Positions 32,691 to 45,118 of a stretch of DNA of 64,000 nucleotides are shown here, in pieces. The stretch lies in contig LNAC01000769.1 of NCBI GenBank assembly GCA_002007465.1, forward strand, positions 482,166-546,165. The letters are read 5' to 3'. Under the pieces are notes generated by a model. It made no database searches, was not told the origin of the DNA, and worked only from the letters and a program-made list of their open reading frames with translations. The DNA is from Ailurus styani. Taxonomy: Eukaryota; Chordata; Mammalia; Carnivora; Ailuridae. Each line of letters begins with the position of its first letter. Positions within the stretch are counted from its first letter, which is position 1. The position numbers and the translations under genes were made by a program.

Positions 32691-34370
32691 AAGCACAGAT
32701 TAAAGGACGGGTGTGAGGCCCACTTGACCACTGCTCTTCATCTCGCAGGGCTGGGGAGTGCAAGCCGGCCCAGGCTCTCCTGGCCCCAGAGGAGGATCGG
32801 GGTGGGGCGTGTAGACTCCTAGGTAAGACATCTGTCGATGGAACCATGTTAGCCCAGGACTGTGGCAACATGAGCTTTATTTGAAATACAGTGTCTGCCA
32901 GAGGAGAGCCTTGAGAAGGTACACATTGAGGCTGGGGGAGGGGGTCATGGGAAGCAAGGGATGAAAACTTCACAGCCTGAAGGGGAAATAGCTTTTCCTT
33001 TCACTGATCTGAAGTCAAGTACTGTTGGAGTCAAAAGCAGCCACCCTCCAGATGACCGAATCGGCCACCGAGCCAGGGCTGGTGGCCCCGTGCCCCGGCG
33101 GGAGGGACGCCTCCCTCTTCTGCAAAGAACGGTTCACTGCACACAGAGGTTTTTGTGTTTTCAAATGACACATTTTTCAAGGACTTTGGGGCCACTCCCT
33201 TCTTTTGGTTGGGGAGCTCTGAATACTCCCACAGAAGAGGGAAAGGCGGGGATTTTTATTTGTAGGGCAAATAACCCTCCCGATTTTCAGGGGTTGAGGG
33301 GTGTCCCAGGACACAGGAGTTGCAGCACAAAACCCCACAGGGAACCACCTTGCTCAGGCAAGACAGCATTTCGCATCGAGTCCTAACCTGAGCCTGGCTC
33401 GCCCTGTCTCCTTGAAGAGTCCCCTCCGTACCCTGGAAGCTGCAGGTTCTTCTCAGGGAGGGCGGGCGTGGTGACACATCCTGGTGTCCCTGCTGGCCGG
33501 GCACGTGGGCAGGCGGGAACAATGAGTCCCTACTGAAATGTGTTCCCACCATGCCCGAGTGGGTCCTCCAAGGGGGGAAGGCAGGTCATGCCTGAACCCC
33601 TAGAGTGGCCACATCCTCCAAGTCCTGGGGATGCCATCCGAAGTCCTTCCAGGGCTCCTGCCTCCTGTCTTTTCCCTCGGAGGACTAAGGCAATGGAGCT
33701 TGGGGCTAAGGCGCTAAGAATAGGGGCCCGTGGATGTGGAGCTCCTACCTCGTATACACAGAGTCCTAAGCCCTTCTCATGTTAGAGAGCTTTTAGCTTT
33801 GAAGCATTACTTTTCTCTCTAGCCCCAAGGGGGAGAAATCTCCTAGAAATGGAGTGGTTTTAGCTGTCAAGTCCAAGGACACTCCACAATGACGTAAGTA
33901 AAGCACCGTGCCTTTAGGTCTCAAGTGGACATAGAGAAGAGCCAGAGTAGAAATTGGTCTTGGTTGCTGTGCAGAAAACACTGATGAGACACACTGGCGG
34001 ATGTGCTTTGAACAACCCAGCTGCTGACAATATCATGGTTGCATTATTATTGAGTATAAGTTGGATGATTGCAACCTGGATGCTATCCTAAGAAAGACCA
34101 TCATCAGGGGCCTTCCACATTAGCTGCAATGTTGTGATCATTCTTTCTCCCTTCAAAGGGCTAGTCCAGAAAATAAAACAACCCTACTTCTGTTTCAGAG
34201 CGAAATGTGACACCTTTCTGAGTCTGTTTGAGGTGTAATTTAGATTAAAAAAATTTTTTGGTAAAATTTTGTCTCAGGAAAGACTATTTAGAATAACTTT
34301 TGTATAAATCAGTGTTCAGCTTTTAAAGTTGAAAATCAATTTTTTAAATATTTGTGTGATTAACTCGTAA
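32691..34370. other. Unassigned sequence, no gene seen
   Basis: GC-richer in 32700-33780. Frames of up to 141 codons on + (32961-33386) and 119 on minus (32614-32973) have no recognisable domain and no splice context I can defend. AT-rich from 34200. Confidence 0.45.
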
Positions 34371-34700
34371 GTTAAACAAACGAGATCCACCTAAATAACC
34401 AACCAAACTTAGAAACTTACTTAGTTACATTCCCTTAAGCATTTCAAAGCTCTATTCTCAAAATTTAGTCTGTCCATAGCACTTTATATTCCTGTCAGGA
34501 CAGACTTACAAACCCAACGAGCAAATTCCTTCTAAGCACTTATTTCTTATAAATGTATAAGTAGATAAATCAAGTTCTCTTAAACTATCGAACACTCTTT
34601 GCCGAATTAATCAAATTCTCTTACTCCTTTCAAACTCAAACCACAAGTCTACCGTCGACTGAAAATTTCAAATCATACCCCAGGACTGATATGGCACGTA
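34371..34700. other. Block with strong C-over-G strand skew
   Basis: In the 300 bases 34381-34680 I count by hand about 76 C and 27 G, with A+T near 66%. The boundaries look abrupt. It resembles no repeat I can name. It could be an old LTR or non-LTR fragment, or a stretch shaped by strand-biased mutation. Confidence 0.5.
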
Positions 34701-37049
34701 CTCTAATAGGCTGAAATCCTGTATATGTTTCTAGCGACTTAAATGACACGTATTTTGTTTGAAACATTGATTACATAGTTTATTCTGAAATTCTCCACCA
34801 AAGTATTAACACTGTGGGTTCGAGTTGCTTCTTTATCTCCACATGTTTGATTCAGGTTCCTGATTACAAAGTCGCTCAGTTGTCCGGGGGGAGCCAACCT
34901 GTATCCCAGACTCGGTTTGGGGATGTGGCTCAAGACCCAGGTTGTCTTCCTAGGGTGTGGACCCAGAAACAGCATCTGGCCACCGCGTCTAGAACGATGA
35001 GCTTGCAGGGTGACGGGATGTGTCCAAGCCTCACTTTTCATGCCTCCTGATGTGTTATGTTATCTCCCTCCCCAGTTTGTAAAAACAGCAACCTAATGAT
35101 TCACAACCTTTAATTCCCTGACTTAAATTGATGAACCCCTGCTCTCCTTCAGGCTGGCATATGGTGTCTCTTCTCTCCGATCACATGGAGCAGCCGAGGC
35201 CAAAGGGCTCCTCACCCCCAGACTGCGGGCTTGCTGATGTCCCGGACTGAAGCCCGAAGCAGAATGTCTACACTGCAGATTCACGTACGGGGTTTGGGCT
35301 CATTTTATTGTGTCTTCCGAGGGCTGCTTTCCTTGACTACTACACTCCTGCAAACTCATACTCTCCTCCATCTGTCCTTAAGGTTTTCCCATTTGCAGTA
35401 TTTGGTTTCCTTTGAAGTGATCAAAGCTGAGTTTTCTCTTTGTTACTTGAGTTGAAAGAGCTACCTTTTACTGATTATCCCTTCACACCACAGATAGTAT
35501 TGAGTTGTTTTGAAAACAAAGATTCCCTGACACGAATGTTTTATTCCCTTTTATCTTTACTTACCTTATGTAACTCTTAATTTCTGCAATGTAGCCCAAG
35601 ACAGGCCTCATCTCCCCCGAGCCCCTTACCCCTACCCACCCCACCCCCAAAAAACCTACAAAGGAAAAAAATGCTTTCATTCCTATGATTAGCTCTACTT
35701 CTGTTGTCTCCGTTTTCAGGGTTTTCATCTGCTGAGCATGGTCCTCTGTGGAGTCTCTTGCTTGCCTCCAAGCTCTGCACACAGGCAGGACAGAGGAAAG
35801 TGTGCTTCGAGAAGGGGCTTTCTTGCTTTTAGCTCTGGGAGCGTCTTTCACTGGGGAACACTGGGATCGTCACACACTCTCAAGAAGGTAAATTGGCTGT
35901 TTCTGATCAGAATCTCACTAGTTTAAAGGTGAAAAGTAGAACTGGGGGGAGGGAGAAAGATCAGAGAGGGGCCTTCATCTTCTCACTCCCGGCGAATCCT
36001 ATTTTTCGTCTCCCGAAGTAGAAGTCAAGATTCATGGACAGATGGGTTTTTTCACTGCATGTACCACTTTCCCCATGAGATGAATGATCGCAGCCACGCG
36101 TCTTCCTCCGTTATCATTTGGGAACGGTCCCGAGATGGAATATTGACACCTGAGCAAAGAAATACGGGCAAGCCAACGTTCTTCCTCCCTGTTGAATTTT
36201 TTATCCTTTTGGATGAAAGTTTGGATGAATTTTTTATCCTGTTGTCAGTGGCTTCAGTGAAAGTGATTTTTTTTTGCTTCGAAAGTCTGGGTGATGGTTG
36301 CCAACATTTGTAACCCAACTCAAGGTGGTTAGACATCTCAAACAGAGAAGACATGAAGAAAGGTCAGTTGTTCCAGTAATAATGCCATCCCCCCGGTGTT
36401 TGTACTGATGGGCGCCCAGGTAGGATAGGTGGGTTCATTCTACGTCTGTGACCTTGACAACCCACGATGGCTTGAGAAATGCTGAGTTGCACCATCTCCT
36501 CAAAATTACTCCTTGTGAATATGAGTCTTCATGCGTGTATACATATATCTCTATGTACATATACGTATGTATACACACACAGGTGTGAAACTCTGTTCAA
36601 CCACACGGCTTCAGCTGCCTGCAAAAGCAAGGGTTTCAATTATATGTAGGTAGTAAAAAGTCCTTAAATGAGATCGGAGAAAAAGAATAGTAATACCAGA
36701 ACAAATAACATTCTAAATAGTCTTGCCATTGGTGTCTGTATTTTTACTGCTTATTTTCTGATGTAATTTAAGGCTTCCCTTACATAGAACCATGTACATC
36801 ACCATAAAATGGAGACATAATTTGGAAGTTGAAGAAGACAAAGTAAATTCAGGTAATATATCCTCTTGTAAGTTGGTTAAAGTGTGGAGATACAAAATCA
36901 CCAAAACAACAAAAAAAACATCACCAACAACAGCCCTATTAAACATACTTGTGGAAGCCAAATTTCGTAAAACCCCAGTAAGCCTCAAGGAATCCAGTTT
37001 GAAATTCCTAATTTTCACTTGTTTACCTACATTTAGATGATCTCAGGTA
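34701..37049. other. Unassigned sequence, no gene seen
   Basis: Contains chance frames of about 100 codons on both strands (34739-35041, 36052-36354, 36713-37018, all minus). A local direct repeat 'gaattttttatcct' is present at 36196 and again about 35 bp further on. 36534-36585 is rich in alternating 'atacatat' sequence. Confidence 0.45.
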
Positions 37050-37060
37050 AAAGGCAACCT

Positions 37061-37250
37061 TCTTTTTTTAAGAGTTTTATTTATTTGAGAGAGAGAGAGC
37101 ATGAGCAGGGGGAACAGCAGGCGGAGGGAGAGGAAGAAGCAGGCTCCCCGCTGAGCACAGAGCCCAACATAGGGCTCGGTCCCAGGACCCCAAAATCATG
37201 ACCTGAGCCAAAGGCAGACACGTAACTGACGGGGCCACCCAGACATCCCC
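37061..37250 (-). mobile_element. Can-SINE
   Basis: Reverse complement: 'agttttatttatttgagaga', 'gcaggctccccgctgagcac', 'aaaatcatgacctgagccaa', head 'ggggccacccagacatcccc'. Target duplication 'aaaggcaacct' (37050-37060) against 'aaagcaacct' (37251-37260), one base shorter. Confidence 0.92.
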
Positions 37251-37261
37251 AAAGCAACCTC

Positions 37262-39748
37262 TGTTCAACATAAATCATCAGTAGCTCTTCAGAGAGATAA
37301 AATGAACTGAAGACCATTCTAAAAATGCGTACAAAAAATAGCACACCTGTATGGCACCTTAAGAAGACCCATTCACCAAGAGCCTCTCTGTAAACCTCAG
37401 AATCACAGTGCGGAGGGAGGAGGCAGGTGGCAAGTACTACTTCTAAGCCCATTTAACAGACCAGAGCACTGAGGCTTGGTTTATTTAGGGTTAAAGAAGA
37501 GACGATCTGGAAGTTAGTGTGGTTTCGTCCCATCAGGTGCGCGTGGGCTATTTTCACGTGAACTTGCAATCAAGTCACATCCAGAGTCATTATGCTACTC
37601 TGATCGGAACTCCTGTCAGCTCTAAGCCCTATGCAATACATCTGTCTCTTTCCTGCCCCTAATTTGGGACGTGTGTCCACGGTGGCCCCGGTGAAGGGGA
37701 GGACGCAGACGCTCACAAGACAGCTGGGCAGCTCGGCTCCCAGATCACACTCCTAGCTCTCTGAATGAGAGCTTCCACCCACACGGCACGTCAGTCAATC
37801 AAGTGTTTAACAACCTGGGGTGCCCCAAACCCAGTGAATCTCCAAAAACAAGGCCCAGGCTTCAGTATTTCTAAAAAACATCTCCAGGTGATTTTCACGT
37901 GTGGCTAGGATTGAGCTCTCCCATCTGTCCTTGTCACCCCTCTCATCTTGCTGCATGGGATAACCTCCGACATTCTCTTCTCTTGCCCCATATGCTGGAG
38001 CCCCAGGATGCAGGGAGGGGTGAGGGTTGTCTCCATGACCCGCGTGCCTGTGTGTGTGTGTCCGTTCACTCTGGTGTGATGCCCTGACCAGCTAGGTCAC
38101 CGGTGTCATTTAGAATGCACGAGGCCATCTGTAGGTGTCGTTCATGTCCCAAGTCAGTGGGTCTTGGCTGGGGTGGCCAGTTCTGCATTCCTAACCAGCT
38201 CCCAGGGGGCAGGAATAACTCCAAACCACAGCCTACGCTTTGGGGAGCAAAGATGCAGAACATTTAAGAGCTGATCAGCCCATCTCATTGTCTGCACGCA
38301 TACCCACAAATATCATATTTCGTTGATTTTCACCTACCTTTTTTTTCACAATTCAACAAATGTGCAATCGAAATGCATCTTCCAGACAATGATGTCTTAT
38401 GCTTGCGGTTGATCTGGAAGCAGCCGACACAGTCCCTGTTGGCTGTGTGTGTGTAGACTTAGTCTGGTCGTCACATTGATAGTGTTTGCATGAGTCACGA
38501 GTGTGTTGGTAGCTGCATGACTGAGTTTAACTGACACTTAAAGATCACTCCAAAAATTACATATAATTTTGCATTTAAAGGAAAAGTTGTGAAATACACA
38601 GAAAGGCACACAAATGAAGCCGCAGGGTATAAATGTGTTACTGGGAGAGCAAATATGGCTCTTTGGTAGAATGACCATATTCTCTAATTTATTGCAAAGT
38701 GACCACCAAAGGCTTAATGACAGATTGCAGTTATTTATTTGGAATATTCACTGACCCCCCAACTGGACCTCTCTCTCCCTGCAGGCCCCCTCCTTCCTGA
38801 ATCACCCTGTGAGAGGGGAATACTCCACGCCAAGCATGTCACTCTTGACCGCGTGTGCATGAGTCACTGGCATGTAAGTAGAGTGACGTCTGGACTCCTG
38901 AGCAGAAGCCACAGGAGCCTCCACACCTGTCTGTTCTTTCTCTGTCCCTCCAACCTGAGGACAGTGTGCCTCTAATGGGGGCTGTTCCCTCAGCATGGAC
39001 CCTGGATGAGGGCCTGGGGAGCAGAGCCACAGCCAATCTGCAAAAGCCCAGTTAACACAAGTGAGAACAAACCCTTTGCTGTTTCACACCCTGCAGTTTA
39101 GGGAGTGTTTGTCAGTGTGGCACCATTTACTGAAAGCTGACTGATACAAGGACCTAAGAGACGAAGTAGGCGAGGAGGAATTGGTACGGAGATACATGCA
39201 GAAGGATTGCCTAGCGCAGGACAAACAGGGCAACCAAAGATGGAGGATTTGCCAAATCGCTGAGGAAAGAATCAAGGCGCGAAGAGTAAGGAGAGACTGG
39301 TGGGACCGTGTACCTTCATCTACACAGTGTTTTTCTTAGTCACTTGAAAACTAAAAGCACGTCTTACAGTCAGTGTTGTCTGGGAATCTTGACACAGTTG
39401 CTGGGCTCCAGCAGGGGCGCCATATTGGGTTTTGGGGTGTGGGGTCCTGTCCCGTTCACGTGCTCATCGCTTGTCACCATTTCTCAAGCATTTCGATTTA
39501 AAGTCTGTCAAAGGATTTGTTCATGTCAAGGCTATTTAATGAAGAAAAGGACTATGTGTAGGTGTATCCACCAAATAAGGAATAAATCGTGTCCTTTTTT
39601 AAAGCAAAAATCAAACTTTTTCTGAAGGGAAAAATCTGAGGCCTTCCAATCTGAGGTCTTACTTTGAAAATTACTTTGTATCAATGCCCCCCTCCGCCCC
39701 CCCCACCCCGAGGAAGCTCTCCTGGCTCATGGGTCCATGCTCTTATTT
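37262..39748. other. Unassigned sequence with MIR and hAT-like scraps
   Basis: 37440-37500 ('cccatttaacagaccagagc') resembles MIR in reverse. 37800-37910 ('caaggcccaggcttcagtat', 'ctccaggtgattttcacgtg') resembles a MER20/MER58-class hAT element in reverse. 39084-39275 holds a 63-codon minus frame with no known match. No gene recognised. Confidence 0.4.
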
Positions 39749-40248
39749 GGATGGCAACTCCTTTTTTTTTTTTAAGTTACTAGTTTTATTTTTAAAAATT
39801 AATTAATTAATTTTATTTTTATTAAGTGTTTTTAAAGTTTTTATTTAAATTCCAGTTAACATACAGTGTAATACTAGTTTCAGGTGTACAATCAAGTGAT
39901 TCAACAATTTTATACATTACCCAGTGCTCATCACACTAAGTGTGTTCCTTAAACCCCATCGCCTCTTTCATCCATCACTCGACCTCCCTCCCCTCTGGTA
40001 ACCGGCAGTTTGCTCTTTCTCTACTTAAGAGCCTTTTTCTTGGTTTGGCTCTCTCTCTTTTTTTTTACCTTTGCTCATTTTTTTTTCTTAAATTCCACAT
40101 GTGAGTGAAATCCTATGGTATTTGTCGTTCCCTGACTTATTTCACTTAGCATTATACTCTCTAGTTCCATCCATGTTCTTGCAATGACAAGATGTCATCC
40201 TTTTTCGTAGCTAAATAATATTCCATTGTATATATACCACAACTTCCT

Positions 40249-40979
40249 TATCCATTCATCTATTTTTTTATTATGTTGTTAGTCACCATACAGTACATCA
40301 TCAGTTTTTGAAGTAGTGTTCCATGATTCATTGTTTTCATATAACACCCAGTGCTCCCTGCAATCCATGCCCTCCTTAATACCCTTCACCAGGCTCACCC
40401 ATCCCCTCACCCTCCTCCCTTCTAAAACCCTCAGTTTGTTTTGCTGAGTCCATAGTCTCTCATGGTTCGTGTCCCACTCTGATTTCTCCCCCTTCATTTT
40501 TTCCCTTCTCCTAATGTCCTCCATGCTATTCCTTATGTTCCACAAGTAAGTGAAACCATACGATAATTGACTTTCTCTGCTTGACTTATTTCACTTAGCA
40601 TAATCTCCTCCAGTCTCATCTAAGTTGATACAAAAGCTGGGTATTCATCCTTTCTGATGGCTGCATAATATTCCATTGTGTATATGGACCACATCATCTT
40701 TATCCATTCATCTGTTGAAGGACATCTTCGTTCTTTCCACATTTTGGCTATTGTGGCCATTGCTGCTATGAACATTGGGGTACATATGGCCCTTTTCACT
40801 ACATCTGTATCTTTGGGGTAAATACCCAGTAGCAGAAAATGTTGAGAAAGAAAAACAAAAGTGGAGGCATCACATTGCCTGATTTCAAGCTGTATTACAA
40901 AACTGTGATCACTAGGACAGCATGGTACTGGCACAAAAACAGACACATAGACCAATGGAACAGAATATCCATTGATCTA
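40249..40979 (-). mobile_element. Younger L1 nested in the host L1, also 5'-inverted
   Basis: Inserted into the host L1. The 3' piece (40263 to about 40834, minus) has a T-run, a 3' UTR containing 'accatacagtacatcatcag', and the ORF2 C-terminus 'SIYTMEYYAAIRKDEYPAF'. The 5' piece (about 40835-40965) is + strand ORF2, '[18 protein letters not shown]' and '[15 protein letters not shown]', from further upstream. So roughly 0.6 kb was lost at the inner junction. A 14-bp duplication 'tatccattcatcta'/'tatccattgatcta' flanks it (40249-40262, 40966-40979). Confidence 0.92.
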
Positions 40980-41413
40980 CTGATGGACATTTGTGTTGCT
41001 TCCATAATTTGGCTATTGTAAATAATGATGCAATAAACATCAGGGTTCATGCATCACTTTGAATTAGTGTTTTTGTATTTTGGGGGGTAAATACCAGTTG
41101 TACAATTACTGGATCACAGGGTCATTCTATTTTTAACTTTTGGAGGAGCCTGAATACTGTCTTCCACAGTGCCTGCACCAGTCTGCACTCCCACCAACAG
41201 TGGACTAGGATTCCTTTTAATCCACGTCTTCACCAATACTTGTTGTTTCTCGTGTTGTTGAATTTAGTCTTCCTATTGTGAGCTGATATTTTATCATTGT
41301 TTTGATTTCCATTTTCCTGGTGATGAGTGATGCTGAGCATCTTTTCATGTATCTGTTGGCCATCTGCTTGTCTTCTTTGGGAAAATGTTCAAGACATGAA
41401 CAAAACCCATTTT

Positions 41414-42317
41414 TTAAAAAAATCCATTTTTAATTGTATTATTTGTTTTCTGGGTGTTGAGTTGTAAAAGTTCTTTATATATTTTGGATACTAACGTTTT
41501 ATCGGATATGTCATTTGCAAATATCTGCTCCCATTCTGTTGGTTGCCTTTTAGTTTTGTTGATTGTTTCCTTCCCTGTGCAGAAGGTTTTTACTTTGATG
41601 AAGTCCCCATAGTTCATTTTTGCTTTTGTTTCTCTTGCCTCAGGAGACATATCTAGAATGCAGTTGCTATGGCCGATGTCACAAAAGTTACTGTCTGCAT
41701 TCTCTTCTAGGATTTTTATGGTTTCAGATCTCACATTTGGGTCTTTGAGCCATTTTGAATTTATTTTCATGTGTGGTGTATGAAAGTGGTCCAGTTTCAT
41801 TCTTTTGCATGTTGCTGTACAATTTCCCAATACCATTTGTTGAAGAGACCATCTTTTTCTCATTGGATATTCATGCCCCCTTTATCGAAGATTAATTGAC
41901 CATATAACTGTGGGTTTATTTCTGGATTTTCTCTTCTGTTATAGTTTTATATGAATCTGTTTTTGTGCCACCACCATACTGTCTTGATGATTATAGCTTT
42001 AGAATATAGCTTGAAGTTTGGAATTGTGATGCCCCCAGCTTTGCTTTGATTTTTCAAGATTGCTTTGGCTATTTGGGGACTTTTATGGTTCCATACAAAT
42101 GTAGGATTTTTTTTATAATTCTGTGAAAATGCTATTGGTATTTTGATAGGGATTGCATTATATGTGTACCTACACATTTATTTGCCTTGGGTAGTATAGA
42201 TATTTTAACAGTATTTGTTATTGCAATCCATGAGCATGGGATGTCTTTCCACTTCTCTGTGTCATCTTCAATTTCTTTCATCAGTGCTTTGTAGTTTTCA
42301 GAGTATAGGTCTTTCAC
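41414..42317 (-). pseudogene. L1 ORF2 fragments, broken
   Basis: Minus-strand frames 41414-41863, 41947-42177 and 42132-42317 are consecutive parts of ORF2 downstream of the reverse transcriptase core, in shifting frames. Recognisable strings include '[20 protein letters not shown]', '[15 protein letters not shown]' and '[17 protein letters not shown]'. Frameshifts and stops separate them. No activity expected. Confidence 0.9.
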
Positions 42318-42710
42318 GCTTTGGTTAAACTTATTCTTAGATATTTTATTATCTTTGGTGCAATTGTAAACAGGATTGTTTTCTTAATTTCTCTCCCTGC
42401 TGTTTCATTATTGGCATATAGAAATGCAACAAATTTCTGTATATTGATCTTATATCCTGTGACTTTACTGAATTCATTGATCATTTATAGCAGCTTTTTG
42501 GTGGAGTCTTTAGGGTTTTCTGAGAGCTTTCCCCTAAGGTCAGGAATAAGACAGGGATGTCCACTCCCACCATTTTCCTTAATATAGTAGTGGCAGTCCT
42601 AGCCACAACAATCAGAGAAGAAAAAGAAATAAAAGACATCCAAGTTGGTAAGGAAGAATTCAAACTCTCACTACATGTAGATGACATGATACTATTCGTG
42701 GATAACAACT

Positions 42711-43497
42711 GTTTTTAGATGTTGAATGCATTATGGTGAAATTTAGGCAGGAGGATGATGTCTACCAAAACATTTTTGTTCTATTTACTTGAGACTAGAA
42801 GAGAACAGGTAGTATCGGTATGAGATCATGATATAAGACATTGAGATTTAGGGTTCACAGGTGTGTGTATAAATGCATGTGTTGTCCACATATGGCCCTT
42901 GTGTATGGGTTGGGGAGGCAGTCATTAATGAGACTCCACGTCCATTTTTCTTTTCCTCTTTATTCTGTCTCTATTTGATGAAGAAAACTTACAACGAAAA
43001 TTTATTCTAGTTTTAGAACTCAAAATATTTTTGTTTTTACTTAAAATTTCCACTCTGTATTCTTCTCTAAAATACCCTAATAGCTTTGAATGAGTTGAGT
43101 GACATTCGGCTGAAATTAAGCCACTGCTCTACAAGACTCACATTTCCCTCCAAGATGTAAGGTAAGGCAAAGAGAACTATAATGATGTCTCCTTTTGGTT
43201 TCTAGCTCCTCCTTTATTCCTATTTTTTTAAAAAAAAGAGACGAAGATCTTAGTAGAAGTGCTTCTCTCACATACTGTTGGAAACTCTTCAGATTCTAAG
43301 AACTGACTCTGGAGAATTTTTAGGTCAAAGATAAGGGTCAGCCAGACATGGTGAGCCACAGCAAAATAACTGGGTACCAGCTGGGATTACTTGGTGGTTC
43401 TGAGCCGTATCAGGGAGGTAAAGTGGGAGCAACTGGATATGGACCATTTGTAGAGCTCCGACTTGATTCACCCAAGTAGATAAAATCAGTCACCCTT
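42711..43497. other. Unassigned sequence, no gene seen
   Basis: Between the L1 complex and a Can-SINE. No repeat recognised. Confidence 0.5.
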
Positions 43498-43690
43498 GGG
43501 CACCTGGGTGGCTCAGTGGGTTAAAGCCTCTGCCTTCGGCTCAGGTCATGATCTCAGGGTCCTGGGATCGAGGCCCGCATCGGGCTCTCTGATCAGCAGG
43601 GAGCCTGCTTCCTCCTCTCCCTCTGCTGCTCCCCCTGCTTATGCTCTCGTTCTGCCTCTGACAAATATGAGCTAAAAACAAAAACGGAAA
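43498..43690 (+). mobile_element. Can-SINE (young, mustelid-like)
   Basis: Head 'gggcacctgggtggctcagt', 'gggttaaagcctctgccttc', 'cgcatcgggctctctgatca' and a CT-rich part ending in a disturbed tail ('gacaaatatgagctaaaaac'). Target duplication not clear. Confidence 0.94.
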
Positions 43691-44850
43691 CAAAAAACAA
43701 GTAGCTAATCTAGATTATGGAGGCAAAGGACTCCAGTTTAAGTCCCCACTTTGGAGTGGACATACGTATGGCTATCCATGTGATTCTCCAGGAAGAAACC
43801 ATTACACTCCCCCATCGTAGTTCCTCTGTAATCCGAAGAGGCTGACCTCGATGATCCCCCCCCACACACCGCCCCCGGCTCCCTCTGAATGCTGACTGCG
43901 CAGTTCTGCTCCCTCCTCACCTGCGGCACTCGACAGCCTGCAGCAGGCTTGCCACATGCTGGGCACAGCACAATCGCCTGGATGGTACCACATTCAACTT
44001 GACAGTGTCCATAAAGCATCTGTCATCCAGGCGCTCTTGGTCGAATCACTCTCTTCCTGTAAAGTCTAATTCAGAGTGCCACGCGATCGCAAGAAAGCCC
44101 AGGCGAGAACGCCGCCTTGATCAACGTGTGAGGTACGTCGCAGGAGAAGTGTGCCCTTTGCTTTGGCACCAGCAGCATCTGCTCCAGCACACACGCTCTC
44201 CGGGGCCGTCTTTCAGACTTGACTGTTGGTAAGGAATTCTGACAATGTCTCTTGTGAAGTTGCTGGAAAGAGGAGCCCTGGTGGCTTAGCACGCAGGAGA
44301 TGCTGGGTCCTTAATTGTCTGGGAAGACAGTCAAGGAATAAATGACCAGGTCCTGGTATTTCTGAAGTGTCACTTGCAAGAAATTGATTAGGGTGGGCAG
44401 CAAACATTTGCAGCTGCCTGTTACAGGGATTTGCAATCCCCCCAAGCGAAGGGGTTTCTGTATCTTACATTTCCATCAGGCTGGGAAAAAAATACCGTGG
44501 CTACTAGGATACCTTTATGTTACTTGGCTTCCTATAATAAGGACCAAGGGGGGAAATGTGAACAGATTCATAAACACCATATAGGATGCAACTAATTCTA
44601 CATTGCCCGTTTTCCCCATAGTGTTCTCTTTTAAGCTTTTGGGTGCTATCCAACAAAGCACATTTTTTCTTAAATGTGTATGCTTGGCAAGACTATACAT
44701 CTCTCACTATTATATTAGATGAATAACTGATGCATGTGATACATGCTTCCTACCCTTGTCCTGCTTCCTGGCTTCATCTCATACTCGTTTACTGATTGTC
44801 TGTGATCACCAGCTACTGGCCTAGGTGATGGGAACCCAAAATGAATGGGT
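43691..44850. other. Unassigned sequence, no gene seen
   Basis: CpG-containing patches at 43840-44220. Frames below 95 codons only. No repeat recognised. Confidence 0.5.
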
Positions 44851-44851
<1 letters not shown>

Positions 44852-44911
<60 letters not shown>

Positions 44912-45110
44912 AGATTTGTTTGAGAAAGAGAGAAACAGAACACAGGCATGGGTGCAAGTGGGGGGAAGGGCAGTGGGAGAGGGAGAGAGAATCTCAAGTA
45001 GATTGCACACTGAGTACAGAGCCTGATGCAGGGCTTAATTCCAGGACCCTGTGATTGTGACCTGAGCCAAGAGTCAGCCATTTAGCAGACTGAGCCACCC
45101 AGGCACCCCA
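44852..45110 (-). mobile_element. Can-SINE with an expanded (TC)28 at its tail side
   Basis: Reverse complement SINE: 'gtaagatttgtttgagaaag', G/A block, 'cacactgagtacagagcctg', head 'actgagccacccaggcaccc'. Where the poly(T) of a minus-strand tail should be, there is a (TC)n of 56 nt (44853-44908). 'agtctct' at 44851-44857 and 45112-45118 suggests that the target duplication itself seeded the (TC)n. Frames of repeated Arg-Glu through it are simple repeat. Confidence 0.88.
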
Positions 45111-45118
45111 CAGTCTCT

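Larger units (their letters stand above)
39749..42710 (-). mobile_element. Host L1 with 5' inversion, split by a second L1
   Basis: Older L1 in minus orientation. The T-rich tail and 3' UTR ('attccagttaacatacagtg', 'tcaggtgtacaatcaagtga') run from about 39760 to 40262. After an inserted L1, ORF2 continues from 40980 to about 42520. A last piece, about 42521-42700, is the adjacent upstream ORF2 reverse transcriptase segment in + orientation ('[11 protein letters not shown]'; 'VDDMILFVDN' where L1 has ADDM). This is a twin-priming structure. Possible target duplication 'ggatggcaact' (39749-39759) and 'ggataacaact' (42700-42710), two mismatches. Confidence 0.9.

Noticed and set aside
32961..33386. 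141-codon plus-strand frame in GC-richer sequence
   Set aside because: No recognisable domain; overlapping frames on both strands of similar length are typical of GC-rich DNA.
44715..45081. Frames with repeated Arg-Glu
   Set aside because: Translation of the (TC)n microsatellite next to a Can-SINE.
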